Part shown: positions 1-10,111 of the stretch, piece by piece
How the letters are laid out: each line of letters opens with the position of its first letter
Position numbering within the stretch: the first letter of the stretch is position 1
NCBI RefSeq assembly: GCF_025698545.1
Contig: NC_068570.1
Location: forward strand, 35,049,924-35,113,923
DNA: 64,000 bases
Direction of reading: 5' to 3'
Source: Gossypium raimondii
Taxonomy: Eukaryota > Streptophyta > Magnoliopsida > Malvales > Malvaceae
Translations under genes and position numbers: made by a program
Notes under the pieces: generated by a model
What the model was told of the DNA's origin: nothing
What the model saw: the letters and a program-made list of their open reading frames with translations, nothing else
Databases searched by the model: none

Positions 1-1
1 C

Positions 2-640
2 CACCATGTAGCTACGGCCTATCACTTCCAAACAAATAGCCAAACAAAGGTTTCGAACCTAGAAATCAAGACTATTTTGGAGAAAATGGTTCAGCCTATC
101 CGAAAGGATTGGAGTCTTTGGCTAAATGACGCACTTTGGGCCTATTAGACAGCATATTAGGGACCAATTAGTATGTCCCCATACCAACTTATTTTTGGCA
201 AGGCTTGCCACCTTCCGGTAGAATTCGAACATAAGGCTTATTGGGCTGTACGACAATGTAATGTGGAATTGGAACTTGTAGGAAGAGCAAGGAAATTAGA
301 CATCCAATAATTGGAGGAAATTCGCAATGATGCCTATGAGAATGCTCATATCTGTAAGGGTCAAACCAAATTGTTCCATGACAATAAAATATCCCAGAAT
401 CATTTCTCAATAGGACAAAAAGTGTTACTTTATAACTCTATGTGAAAATTGTTCCCCGGTAAGCTTCGATCTAGATGGTTAGGACCATTTATTGTAACTA
501 CATTATTCACACATGGTGCGATTGAAATAGAAAGTGAAGAGCTGGGAAAATGGTTCACAATTATTGGTCAAAGGTTGAAGCCATTTTATGAGAATTTTCA
601 AGCCCATAAAATTGAAAAAATTCAGTTGGAAAAGCCATAA
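2..640 (+). pseudogene. Athila-type Ty3/gypsy integrase C-terminal remnant
   Basis: Frame 2 reads as the end of a plant Ty3/gypsy integrase. It contains the catalytic-core tail and the [19 protein letters not shown] block that I associate with Athila-type elements, then the C-terminal GKLRSRWLGPF segment. In-frame stops occur near 149, 158, 308 and 443, so no functional protein is possible. The 5' part lies off the left edge. The last uninterrupted stretch runs from 449 to 640. Downstream come the RNA-level landmarks typical of this group: a block around 645-690 (GACGTCAAGCTCATGATGTT then AAGCGC) and the GAGGGCAATG / AAGTAGGGGGAGA sequence near 890-920. Lineage is from memory of the family; the decay is seen directly. 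Confidence 0.85.
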
Positions 641-2649
641 TACTAGTTGGGACGTCAAGCTCATGATGTTAAATAAGCGCTTGTTTGAAGGGAACCCAAT
701 TTTATTTTCTTTTTTACTTTCTTTATTTTCTTGCATGTTAATAAATTTTATTCTCATTTCTTATATCCAGGAGAATTGAGGAAACAAAAAATCAAATTTT
801 GAAACGGGCGAAAATAATAACGAAAATGACATGGGGAGTATTCTAAACCCTTTCTTTTTCATCATATTTGTTAATATTATTTTGCTCATTGAGGGCAATG
901 TTTTTTAAGTAGGGGGAGACATTCCTCATTATTTCTGTTATTTTATCTATCGTTTTCACTATTGTGTTTACTATTGCTACTGCCTTGTGCTTGTTTTTAC
1001 CCACATTTAGTACTTTTAGTATATCTTACCCCTTTTCATACCCAAGATTTTTACCAGGAATTAGCCACCGTTTGACCCACAAGCATGTTTCTTGTCTAAT
1101 ACGTTAATTATGATTTTGTTATGTTGATTTCATCTCCATTATTTTATTTCTATTAGGATAAAATAATTATGATTAATGAAGTTAACCCCATCCTGCTTAT
1201 AGTAAAATCGATTAAGTCTAAATGCAAAGAGGACACTTAATATGAATGTATGTTAAATTTATTTTCATGTTTGTTAAGTAGTTGCCAAAACTTATTTTTG
1301 ACACTTGATTGTTTTTTCTAGTCCTCCAAAATTAAAATTTTATTTCATTAAAAAGAAAAAAAGGGGATTCTGTGGTTATGAGCAGAACTTACAATGTGAC
1401 TGACTGAGTAACCGAAGTAGGGTGCTTGGGTTGTCATCCTACTTCGCGTAAAAAGGTTGTGTGACGCGTTAAGTAACACTCTGCTTACAGGAATTAAAAA
1501 AATTAAGAGTGCGTTGGGCTGAGTAATCGGGGTGAGGTGCTTGGGTTGTCATCCCACTTCGCGTTAAAAAGGTCAAAACATTCGTAAACAAAATAATAAT
1601 AAATTAGGAGTGTGTTGGGCTGAGTAACCGAGGTGGGGTGCTTAGGTTGTCATTCCACTTCATGTCAAAAGGGACAATACATAAAAAAAATCAACAAAGG
1701 AAAAAAGAGAATTAAATTTGGAGACTACGGGTGGAACAAATAGAGTGTTTTGTTAAGTTTAGTAAATTACCTAACTTTCATGAAATAGTCCAAGTCGATT
1801 TATTTTTTGTGCATTTAAGTTGGAGTACTTTTCGATTTTACTTAAAGCAAGCTAAAGGTTCTCTTTATTTTTATATGCATTATGCCAAATTTTTATAAAA
1901 CTTTGGAGTGATACTTCTTTCATCGTAAAATCTAAATTACACAATGGAATAAGAACCATACTTTAGGGAAAGCATGGACTAAGTAGAGGGGAATATGATA
2001 ATACTTTAAAATGACATACTTTTATATGTTAGTTAGATATATATTTTGAGTACGATCCTACTAATTTGGAATGTTTACGGTTTTTTATCTTGTACGGACT
2101 AAATTGAAAGAAAAAGGAAATTTGGGGGAAAAAGCGTGAATTTAAAGTAAAAACGGGTTAGTAAGCAAAATAGGGAAGAAATTGTGCCGAAAATATAAAG
2201 TGTAGAAGACTTAGGGCAAATTTTCAAAGAAGAGATTTATGAACATAAGACTTTGTTTAAATTTGAATTTTATTTTTAGGATTATTGTTAGGATTATTAT
2301 ATTTTTTAGATTTAATTTCAAATTATATCTCTTGAACATTACCATCTAGAGTTTAAATAGGAACAAACTAGGTTCTTTCATGTACTATAAATAGGGGATG
2401 GAGTGACATGAATATTCACTCATCGCTTTTGTAAAAAACTCATTCCCCCTAAGGCTCTTAGCCTTTTTGTTTCTTTTTCAATAAAATTCACTTTCATTAA
2501 AACTGGTGTTTTTCTCCCAAAAAGCATGAGTAACTAAACTCATCTAGCCAAAGGTTATCAAGACTCCTCCAAAAGAGTTCATCAGGCTTGGAACCCGCAC
2601 TTAGCCCTTCTCAACCAGTATTCATCATTTCTCCTCATTACGAGACTGA
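641..2649 (+). mobile_element. 3' noncoding region and LTR (left part) of the Athila-type element
   Basis: Non-coding continuation of the element above. A purine tract (AAGTAGGGGGAGA, about 907-919) is the likely plus-strand primer site, although I could not fix the exact LTR start. Around 2384-2392 there is a TATA box (CTATAAATA) and at about 2480 an AATAAA, as expected of an LTR promoter and poly(A) region. The LTR is broken at 2650-2654 by insertion of another retrotransposon and resumes at 13155. A three-copy hairpin repeat lies at 1404-1680. Confidence 0.7.
1404..1680 (+). repeat. Three ~52-bp hairpin-forming tandem repeats
   Basis: Three copies begin at 1404, 1519 and 1620 (spacing 115 and 101 bp). 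Each has the pattern CTGAGTAAYCGRRGTRRGG, then GTGCTTRGGTTGTCAT, then YCYACTTCRYGT. In copy 1 the arms GAAGTAGG and CCTACTTC are perfect inverted repeats around a 16-nt loop. Copies 2 and 3 keep most pairing through A-T to G-C exchange and G-U pairs. Confidence 0.75.
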
Positions 2650-2654
2650 CGTTT
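2650..2654. repeat. Target site duplication CGTTT (left)
   Basis: The five bases CGTTT immediately precede the LTR start TGTAACAACCC. The same five bases follow the 3' LTR at 13155-13159. Confidence 0.9.
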
Positions 2655-3130
2655 TGTAACAACCCATTTTCAATGAAATCGGAACAGTGATTTTGGGACC
2701 ACAAATTCTAGTACAGAAAAAATTTATTTTAATATTATTCCATGGTTTGCATTATGATAGAAATGTCGTATGAAAATGTTGTAAAGAAAATTTTACCAAT
2801 TACATGTTTAGTTTGATGAGAAGGACCAAATTGCATAAAGTGCAAAAGTTGAATTCTAGTAGCTAAAGGGATCAAATAGCTATGGAATTTAAAATTTGAG
2901 GTCCTTATATAGAAAATAGACCATTTAGAGGAGTTAGTAGATAAGTATGATTAGTAATCAATGGAAAATTTGATAAAGAAAATGATGAAATTGGAAAGTA
3001 AAAGATAAAAAGATGATAAATAATAAAATAAAGTAAAATATCATCATTTCCATCATCTTTCCTAAATTAAAAAGATGGAAACCCTAGCCATGGAAACCTA
3101 AGCTCAAGCCAACTTATTTTGCTTAATTAG

Positions 3131-4672
3131 GTATGTATTCTTGTCCCGTTTTTAATAATTTTTATGTTTCTGATACCGTAATAGCTTAATCTAGCTATCT
3201 CTGGGATCAATTTGCAAAGTTATCAAAGTACTAGGGTTTTTCCATGGATAAGATTATGAAATTTTATGATAGAAAATGAAAGGTTGTTGATAGATAAACA
3301 ACTTTTGTTAAGGTAATTTTGATGAAATTATGATTTAGGGACTAAATTGAAAAGATGTAAAATTAATGGAAAAATTTTAAATTTTTTAAAACACATGGGC
3401 TGTTATTTTTACATGTAAAAATTGGCTAGGTTTGGAATAAAGATTAAATTGCATGAATTTCAATTTCCGAGCCTAATGATCAAATTGTAATTAATCAAAA
3501 GGATAGGGGTAAAATGGTAATTTTGTCTAAGATGTGAATTGGATTGAATTGAATATGAATTGTATTAAATTAAGCTAAATTTACTCATATAGGTCCAGAT
3601 AGACCAAATACGGAGTTAGATTAAGGAAAAGAGAATGTGTCGGATTAGTAGCTTTTGTGTACACGAACGCTCGTCAAGGTAAGTTTCGTGTAACTAAATT
3701 GTATATTTATATGTTTTAAATTGAATGTTATGTATTTGAAATGTATAAGTGCCATGTATATGATAATAATCACATATCCGATGATGACTGACAAGTATTA
3801 AATCCCGTTTGAATAAATAAAATTCGATGGATACAGGGTTCTCGAATTGGTTGAGGTCCTGCATGTGTTGCGGACACACCACAACTCGAAATAGCGTCCA
3901 GTTATTAGCTCTCATGAGCATCCCAATATTTGGCTCTCACAAGCTTCTTATTATATAGTTCTTGCTAGCTTCCCGTCAATAGCTCTTCGGAGCATCCCGA
4001 TTGGTTGTGATCCTGCATGTGTTGTGGATACACCACAACTCTTATAAGCGTCCAGATATATGGCACTCCGGAGCCTCCCAATTAAAGGCTTTTTCATGAG
4101 CTTCCTAATTAATGGCTCCCCGGAGCTTCCCGAATATGGTTCTTATGAGCTTCCCGTTACATGGCTCACATAAGCTTCCCGTTATATGGCTTGAAAGAGA
4201 GCTTCTCGTTTATGTGCTCGTATGAGAATTTTTAAAGATTAATTGACGGATGATACATGAATTGACGGATTATAGTTTTGTACACTTCGTGTGTACTACC
4301 CATGTAACCATCGATATTTTAAATGGTTGAACGGGCAAACTTCTGATATGAAGTAACATGAGTTCAAAGTGAACTATTACCTATGTACATCTAAATTATA
4401 TGGAAATAATATTATTTGATATATATTGAAGTATGATATGCCTGACACAAGTATGTGAAACATGTTAAATGACTAAGTTCATCCATGATTATGATTTATT
4501 ACATGTGATTACTTGGCTAATGTGATATGGATATGTGTTAGGCTCTGGCCAAGTTGGTTTGGAATAAATTGTATGCTTATCTTGTATGTGAAACAATCGT
4601 AAGTTAAATTCCATGTTATACGAACTTACAAAGCATTAAATGCTTACTCAGTTTTATTTCTCTATTTTATAG
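3131..4672 (+). other. Intron-like module inside the 5' LTR
   Basis: Visible signals in order: donor AG|GTATGT at 3131; acceptor CTCATATAG ending at 3592; an 86-bp exon-like block 3593-3678; a strong donor AAG|GTAAGT at 3679; and a pyrimidine-rich acceptor TTTCTCTATTTTATAG ending at 4672. The same set, at matching distances, recurs in three other LTRs in this window. Splicing is inferred and not shown. Confidence 0.5.
3890..4220 (+). repeat. Palindromic GCTC/GAGC minisatellite in LTR
   Basis: About a dozen degenerate ~25-bp units of the kind ATGGCTCNNNNGAGCTTCCCG. Many carry a self-complementary core such as GCTCTCATGAGC or GCTCACATAAGC. The array lies inside the second intron-like interval of the LTR. 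Confidence 0.7.
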
Positions 4673-5720
4673 TAACTTAGAAGCTCGTTAAGGTTAGAAT
4701 CTAGTCGGAGACACATCACGCTATCCATCGGCTCAATTCTGTATATATAGTAACTTTAGTTTGGTTATAATAGCTTGTATAGGCAAAAATTTAGCCAATG
4801 ATAGCATGTAAATGTTTGGTTGAAAATAGTCATTGGTATGGCTAATGTTGGTAAATTTTAATGTACATATATATATGTGGTTTCATCAAATTAATGTGTG
4901 AGTATGGGTAAATGAATGAAAGTGAAAAGAGGATTATATATGCACTAGAGAATATGGTAAGTAAATAAGTATGTATACTTGGTTATATGTGATATTATAT
5001 CACGTTTTAAACTTGATATTGGATGGATTTGGATACATTATTATGTCTTGATGATGAGCAAAAGTGTTGATGTAGGTTGAATACAAATCTGGGTGAGAAA
5101 TGTGCTAGAAAAATTACCTATTTCGTCTACACGGGCAGAGACACGAGCCTATGTCTCAGCCGTGTGTGACACACAGCCAAGCACATGGGGTGTGTTTTCG
5201 CCGTATGTCCCCTGCATCTTAAAAATTTCTAAACAGAATGCTCAAAATTGATCACACGGCTTGGCACACGGGCATGTGGCTTGGCCGTGTGACCCATGTA
5301 CCTTAATGATGTAAGTTAGTATGTTCACGTGGCCTAGCACACGGGTGTGTGGCTTGGCCGTGTGACCCAAGTCAGTAAGCTCCTAAATTTGGACACAGGC
5401 TGGGACACGGCTGTGTGCCCTACTTCGAATGCCCACACAGACACAGGTGTGTCTCTTGACCGTGCAAGCCACACGGCCTGGCCACATGGGTGTGTGTCCC
5501 CTACACCTTAGAAAAATTTTGATATTTTGCGAAAATTTCTCTAAGTACTCAGTTTAGTCCCGACTTGTTTCTAATACATACTTTGGTCCTCGAGGGCTCA
5601 CACAGGGGACAATATGATTGATTATGATTAGTTTCTGATATGAATGTTAAATGATATTAATTGTCTGTATTTGATCTGTAAATTCTGGAGACGGGTATGG
5701 GTTAGGGGTGTTACATTTAT

Positions 5721-5732
5721 TGGTATTAGAGC
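5721..5732 (+). other. Primer binding site (initiator tRNA-Met type)
   Basis: TGGTATTAGAGC lies 5 bp after the 5' LTR. It matches the plant Ty3/copia primer site TGGTATCAGAGC except for one C-to-T change. Confidence 0.85.
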
Positions 5733-5852
5733 TACAGTTTAGTCCATTCTCGAACTAACGTAGCAGGTACGAGTCTAGCTATACATGACATTATATAACC
5801 TGTGATAGTGTGATATCTCCTGATCATCTTAAAACATGTTTTTCATATAAAA

Positions 5853-6957
5853 ATGTCATCCAACCGAGCTGAATCCGAAGAAGTTGAGAGTAATGCTCAA
5901 GCTTTTGTTCAAAGAGCAGCTTCAAGTAGTAGAAGGCCCGTATCTGAGGGCCGATGAGGAGAGGTTAAAGAAGCCTTCTTCCAAATAATCAACAAATTGT
6001 TTACAGAATTTGTAAGAACAAATCCGGCTGTACAACAACCTCCACGCCTTCCTGTTTCCCAACCGGTTCCTGATATGCCACAAGGTACAGAACTTGTTAG
6101 AATCGATAAGCTACCTATTAATAAAATTCGTAAGTATGGTGCTAAAGAGTTTAGAGCTACAGTTGATGATGATCCAGAAAGAGATGAATTTTGGTTAGAA
6201 AATACCATCAGGGTTCTGGATGAACTATCTTGTACACCGGCTGAATGTCTGAAATGTGTTGTATCTCTATTAAAAGACTCAGCTTAGCAGTGGTGAAATA
6301 CCTTAATTTCTATGGTACCTAAAGAGATGATTACATGAGAATTTTTCTAAACTGAGTTTAAAAAGAAATATATCAGCAAGAGATTTCTTGATCAGAAATG
6401 GAAAGAATTTCTGGAGCTTAAACAGGGGCATATGACAGTATTTGAATATGAACGGGAATTTGTTCGACTGAGTAAATATGTCAGAGAATGTATCCCGACT
6501 GAAATCGAAATGTGTAAGCAGTTTGAAGAGGGATTAAATGAAGACATAAAGTTGTTAGTTGGGATTCTTGAGTTGAAAGAATTTTTTCTATTGGTTGATC
6601 GAGCTTATAAAGCTGAAGAGCTGAGCAAAGAGAAAAGACAAGCTGAAATTGAAGCCCAAACTTCTAGTAAAAGATTTATGGGAAAGTCATACCAGTCAGC
6701 CTCAAAGAAATTAAAGAAGTATCATGACCGTTCTACTACATTCTGGTGAGTGCCGTATGAAAAGCGGAGCCTGTTTTAGATGTGGTTCCTTTTACCACGA
6801 TTTAAAAGACTGCCCGAAAAAGCTTGAAAATGATACTGTTCAAACTTCGAGGCCGAGCAACACAGCTACGAGAGGTAGACCACCCTGTAATCCCAGCAAT
6901 GTGAGTGGTAGCCGTAGTGCAACGAAAGATTCCACTGTAAAGTCTGAAGCATGAGCA
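5853..6957 (+). pseudogene. Chromovirus gag (broken)
   Basis: The ATG at 5853 begins MSSNRAESEEVES, the usual start of Tekay/Del gag in this family. The reading frame runs to 6749, with an in-frame TGA at 5955 and further stops near 6286-6360. A frameshift near 6725 moves reading to another frame. There a CCHC zinc knuckle (CFRCGSFYHDLKDC, C-x2-C-x4-H-x4-C) is visible at about 6760-6810, ending at a stop at 6952. Gag would form the capsid and bind RNA. The first stop follows a Gly-Arg pair, and a CGA-to-TGA origin is plausible. Confidence 0.88.
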
Positions 6958-7600
6958 CCAGCCAGAACCTATGCTATTCATACTTGTGAGGATGCCTCTG
7001 CACTGGATGTTATTACTGGTATTTTCTCTCTTATTGATACTAATATAACTGCTTTAATTGGTCCTGGTTCAACTCATTCATACATTTGTACGAATTTAGT
7101 ATTTAGTAAAAATTTGCCTGTTGAGTCCACTGAATTTGTGGTTAAAGTATCGAACCCCCTGGGCTAGTATGCAATGGTTGATAAATTTTGCAAGAATTGA
7201 TCGTTAATGATACGGGGTTACTGTTTCCTGGCTAATTTGATGTTGTTATTGTTTGATGAATTTGATGTGATTATGGGTATGGACTGGTTAACTCAACATG
7301 ATGCAGTGGTAGATTGTAAACGAAAGCATATTGTATTGAAATGTCAGACTGGTGAAATGCTTTGTATTGAATCAGATAAAATAGATGGGTTGTCTAATGT
7401 GATATCAGCTATGTCAGAATAGAAATGTATCAAAAAAGGGTATGATGCTTACCTTGCTTATATGTTGGATACTAAAGTGTCTGAGTCGAAGATTAAATCA
7501 ATGCCAGTGGTCTGTGAGTATCCTGATGTGTTTCTGAAGGAGTTACCTGGATTACCGCCAGTCAGAAAAGTTGAAATCTTGTATCGGGAACAACACTAAT
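6958..7600 (+). pseudogene. Chromovirus aspartic protease (broken)
   Basis: The reading frame of the zinc knuckle continues past the stop at 6952. The LIDTNITALIGPGSTHSYIC segment corresponds to the protease active-site region, where the family has LFDSGATHSFI; the catalytic Asp-Ser-Gly is degraded to Gly-Pro-Gly. FDVIMGMDWLTQHDAVVDC (about 7258-7315) is the typical flap-to-C-terminal block. Stops at about 7168, 7198 and 7420 break it. The MSEWKC-type junction leads on to VCEYPDVFLKELPGLPP, the hallmark start of RT. Confidence 0.82.
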
Positions 7601-8665
7601 AACTATAGCACCATACAGAATGGCTCCTACAGAGTTAAAGGAGTTGAAAACACAGTTACAGGAGTTGATTGATAGGGTTTTGCTCGACCCAATTTTTCAC
7701 CTTGGGGTGCACCAGTTCTGTTTGTTAAGAAAAAATGATGGATCATTGATATTATGTATTGATTTCTGATAGCTTAACAAAGTTACCATCAAGAATAAAT
7801 ATCCACTACCCCGCATCGATGATTTGTTTGATCAATTAAAAGGTGCCACTGTGTTTTCAAAAATTGATCTCCGTTCTGGTTATTCTCAGTTATGAGTGAA
7901 AGACTCAGATGTGCCAAAAACAGCATTCAGAACCAGGTACAGACATTACAAATTTCTTGTGATGTCGTTTGGTCTAACAAATGCACCTACGTATTTATGG
8001 ATTTAATGAATAGAATTTTCAAATCGTATCAGAATAGATTTGTGGTGGTATTTATTGATGATATTCTGGTATATTCTCGAGATGATAGCTTCACCAATGA
8101 CACGGTTATTGCAAAAAGATGTGAAATTCGAATGGTTTGATAAATGTCAGAAAATTTTTGATCAGTTGAAAACTCTGTTTACTGAAGCACCAATTCTGGT
8201 TCAACCTAAATCGGGTAAGAAATTTGTGATTTACAGTGATACATCATTGAACGGTTTAGGCTGTGTTTTGATGCAAGAAGGTAAAGTAATAACCTATGCT
8301 TCTAGACAGCTTAAACTACATGAAAAGAATTACTCGATACATGATTTAGAATTGGCAGCTATTGTATTTGCATTGAAAATTTGGCGACACTACTTATTCG
8401 GTGAAAAGTGTCATATATTTACCGATCATAAAAGCTTAAAGCATCTGATATCGCCGAGAGATTTGAATTTGAGACAACTTAGGTGGCTTGAATTATTGAA
8501 AGATATGATTTTGGTAATTGATTATCATCCGGGAAAAGCAAATGTAGTTGCTAATGCTTTGAGTAGAAAGTCTGTGTTTACCTTACGAGCAATGGATACC
8601 CGATTGTCATTGTCTGATGATGGTTCAATCTTAACTGAGCTAAAAGCTAAACTGATGTTTCTATA
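7601..8665 (+). pseudogene. Chromovirus RT-RNase H with internal deletion
   Basis: RT fragments are readable as APYRMAPTELKELK (about 7612), [16 protein letters not shown] (about 7798), [13 protein letters not shown] (about 7857) and the catalytic [12 protein letters not shown] (about 8050-8085). The sequence then jumps to [12 protein letters not shown] in another frame, so the thumb/connection region of about 90-100 residues is missing. RNase H follows (8040-8666 frame) with [38 protein letters not shown] and VANALSRK. The frame closes at 8664-8666. RT copies the element RNA and RNase H removes it. No intact enzyme can be made. Confidence 0.88.
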
Positions 8666-8666
8666 G

Positions 8667-9950
8667 TAGATCTGCAAAGCTCAAAAAAGTGACAATGAGT
8701 TGCAAGCTAAGCGAGTACAGTGTGAATCGAATTCTGATTCAGAATTTCAAATAAGACTTGATAATTGTCTGTTATTTAGAGGCAGAGTTTGTGTACCAAA
8801 GAATTTAGAGCTTGTATAGAAAATTTTACACGAAGCTCACAGTGGTATTATATCTATTCATCCGGGGAGTAATAAAATGTACAATGACTTGAAACAGATG
8901 TGCTGCTGGTTGGGAATGAAACGTGATATTTCTGAATTTGTATCTAGATGTTTGATATGTCAGCAAGTTAAAGCTGAACATCAAGTACCTTCAAGATTGT
9001 TATAGCCAATGACGATACAGGAATGGAAATGTGAAAGAGTTATTATGGACTTTGTATCAGGGTTACCCAAATGACGATGCCATTTGGGTAATCATCGACC
9101 ATTTAACGAAGTCTGCACATTTTATTCCAGTACTTATGGATTTCTCACTTGACAGATTGGTTGAATTATATGTTTCTAAGATTGTCAGACTGTATGGACT
9201 GCCAGTCTATATTATTTCTGATAGAGATCCGCAGTTTACATCCTAATTCTGGAATAAGTTACAAGAAGCTCTGGGTACACAGTTACATTTTAGTACCGCA
9301 TTTCATCCTCAAACGGATGGTCAATCTGAATGTGTGATTTAGATTCTTAAAGATATGCTTTGGTGCTGTGTGCTAGAATTCGAAGGCAATTGGGAAAAAT
9401 ATTTGTTGTTAGTCGAATTCGCATATAATAACAGTTTCCAGTCAAGTATTAAAATGACATCGTATGAGGTTCTGTATGGTCGTAAATGTAGAACTCCATT
9501 GTATTGGACTGAGCTCAGTGAGAAAAAGATACATGGAGTTGATTTGATCCGTGAGACTGAAGAAAAGGTGAAAGTGATCCGAGATAGCTTGAAAACAACT
9601 TCTAATTGTCAGAAATCATATGTGGATCTTAAACGTAAAGAGATAGAATTTCAAGTTGGCGATAAAGTATTCTTAAAAGTTTTGCCTTGGAAAAAAGTCC
9701 TTCGGTTTGGCCGTAAAGGAAAATTGAGTCCACAATTTATTGGGCCATATAAGATTACTGAAAGAATTGGACCTGTTCCGTACTGATTAGCCCTACCACC
9801 AAAGCTTGATAGAATTCACAATATTTTTCATGTGTCTATGTTACGACGATACCGGTCAGATCCTTCACACGTTATTTCTCCGGCAGATGTTGAAATTCAG
9901 CCTGACATGACTTGCAGTAAAGAACCAATCCGAATTCTAGCATGTGAGAC
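8667..9950 (+). pseudogene. Chromovirus integrase and degraded chromodomain tail
   Basis: The HHCC zinc domain is visible (HEAHSGI...CLICQQVK, about 8834-8970). The core begins with ERVIMDFVSGLPK (about 9034), loses its frame near 9065, and continues with WVIIDHLTKSAHF and IISDRDPQFTS (9085-9246). [12 protein letters not shown] is the region of the third catalytic residue. The 9355-9786 segment reads through FAYNNSFQSSIKM, YGRKCRTPLYW and the GKLSPQFIGPYKI C-terminal block. The chromodomain region (EPIRILACETKE) is cut by stops from 9959 on. Confidence 0.88.
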
Positions 9951-10095
9951 AAAGGAATAAAGAAATAAAAGGTAGCTTTAGTAAAAGTCCTCTGGCAACG
10001 ACACGGAATAGAAAAAGCTACTTAAGAGTCTAAGGAAACAATGAGAAAGCAATATCTGAACCTCTTTACTGGTAAGATTTTCGAGGACGAAAATT

Positions 10096-10110
10096 CTTTA
10101 AGGGGGCGAG
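10096..10110 (+). other. Polypurine tract of the chromovirus
   Basis: CTTTAAGGGGGCGAG lies directly before the 3' LTR (one T separates them). It is the plus-strand priming site for reverse transcription. Confidence 0.8.
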
Positions 10111-10111
10111 T

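Larger units (their letters stand above)
2655..5715 (+). repeat. 5' LTR of the chromovirus
   Basis: It begins TGTAACAACCC and ends GGGGTGTTACA (3061 bp). It pairs with the 3' LTR at 10112-13154 along its whole length. A ~24-bp segment near 5690 (TAATACTCCGTAACCC and neighbours in the 3' copy) is missing here. It contains a GCTC-NNN-TGAGC-type minisatellite (about 3890-4220), a CACGGCC/GTGTG-rich zone (about 5130-5510), and splice-site-like sequences at 3131, 3592, 3679 and 4672. Confidence 0.93.

Noticed and set aside
5909..6208. 99-codon ORF on the minus strand
   Set aside because: It lies opposite recognisable chromovirus gag and has no family features; an antisense shadow.
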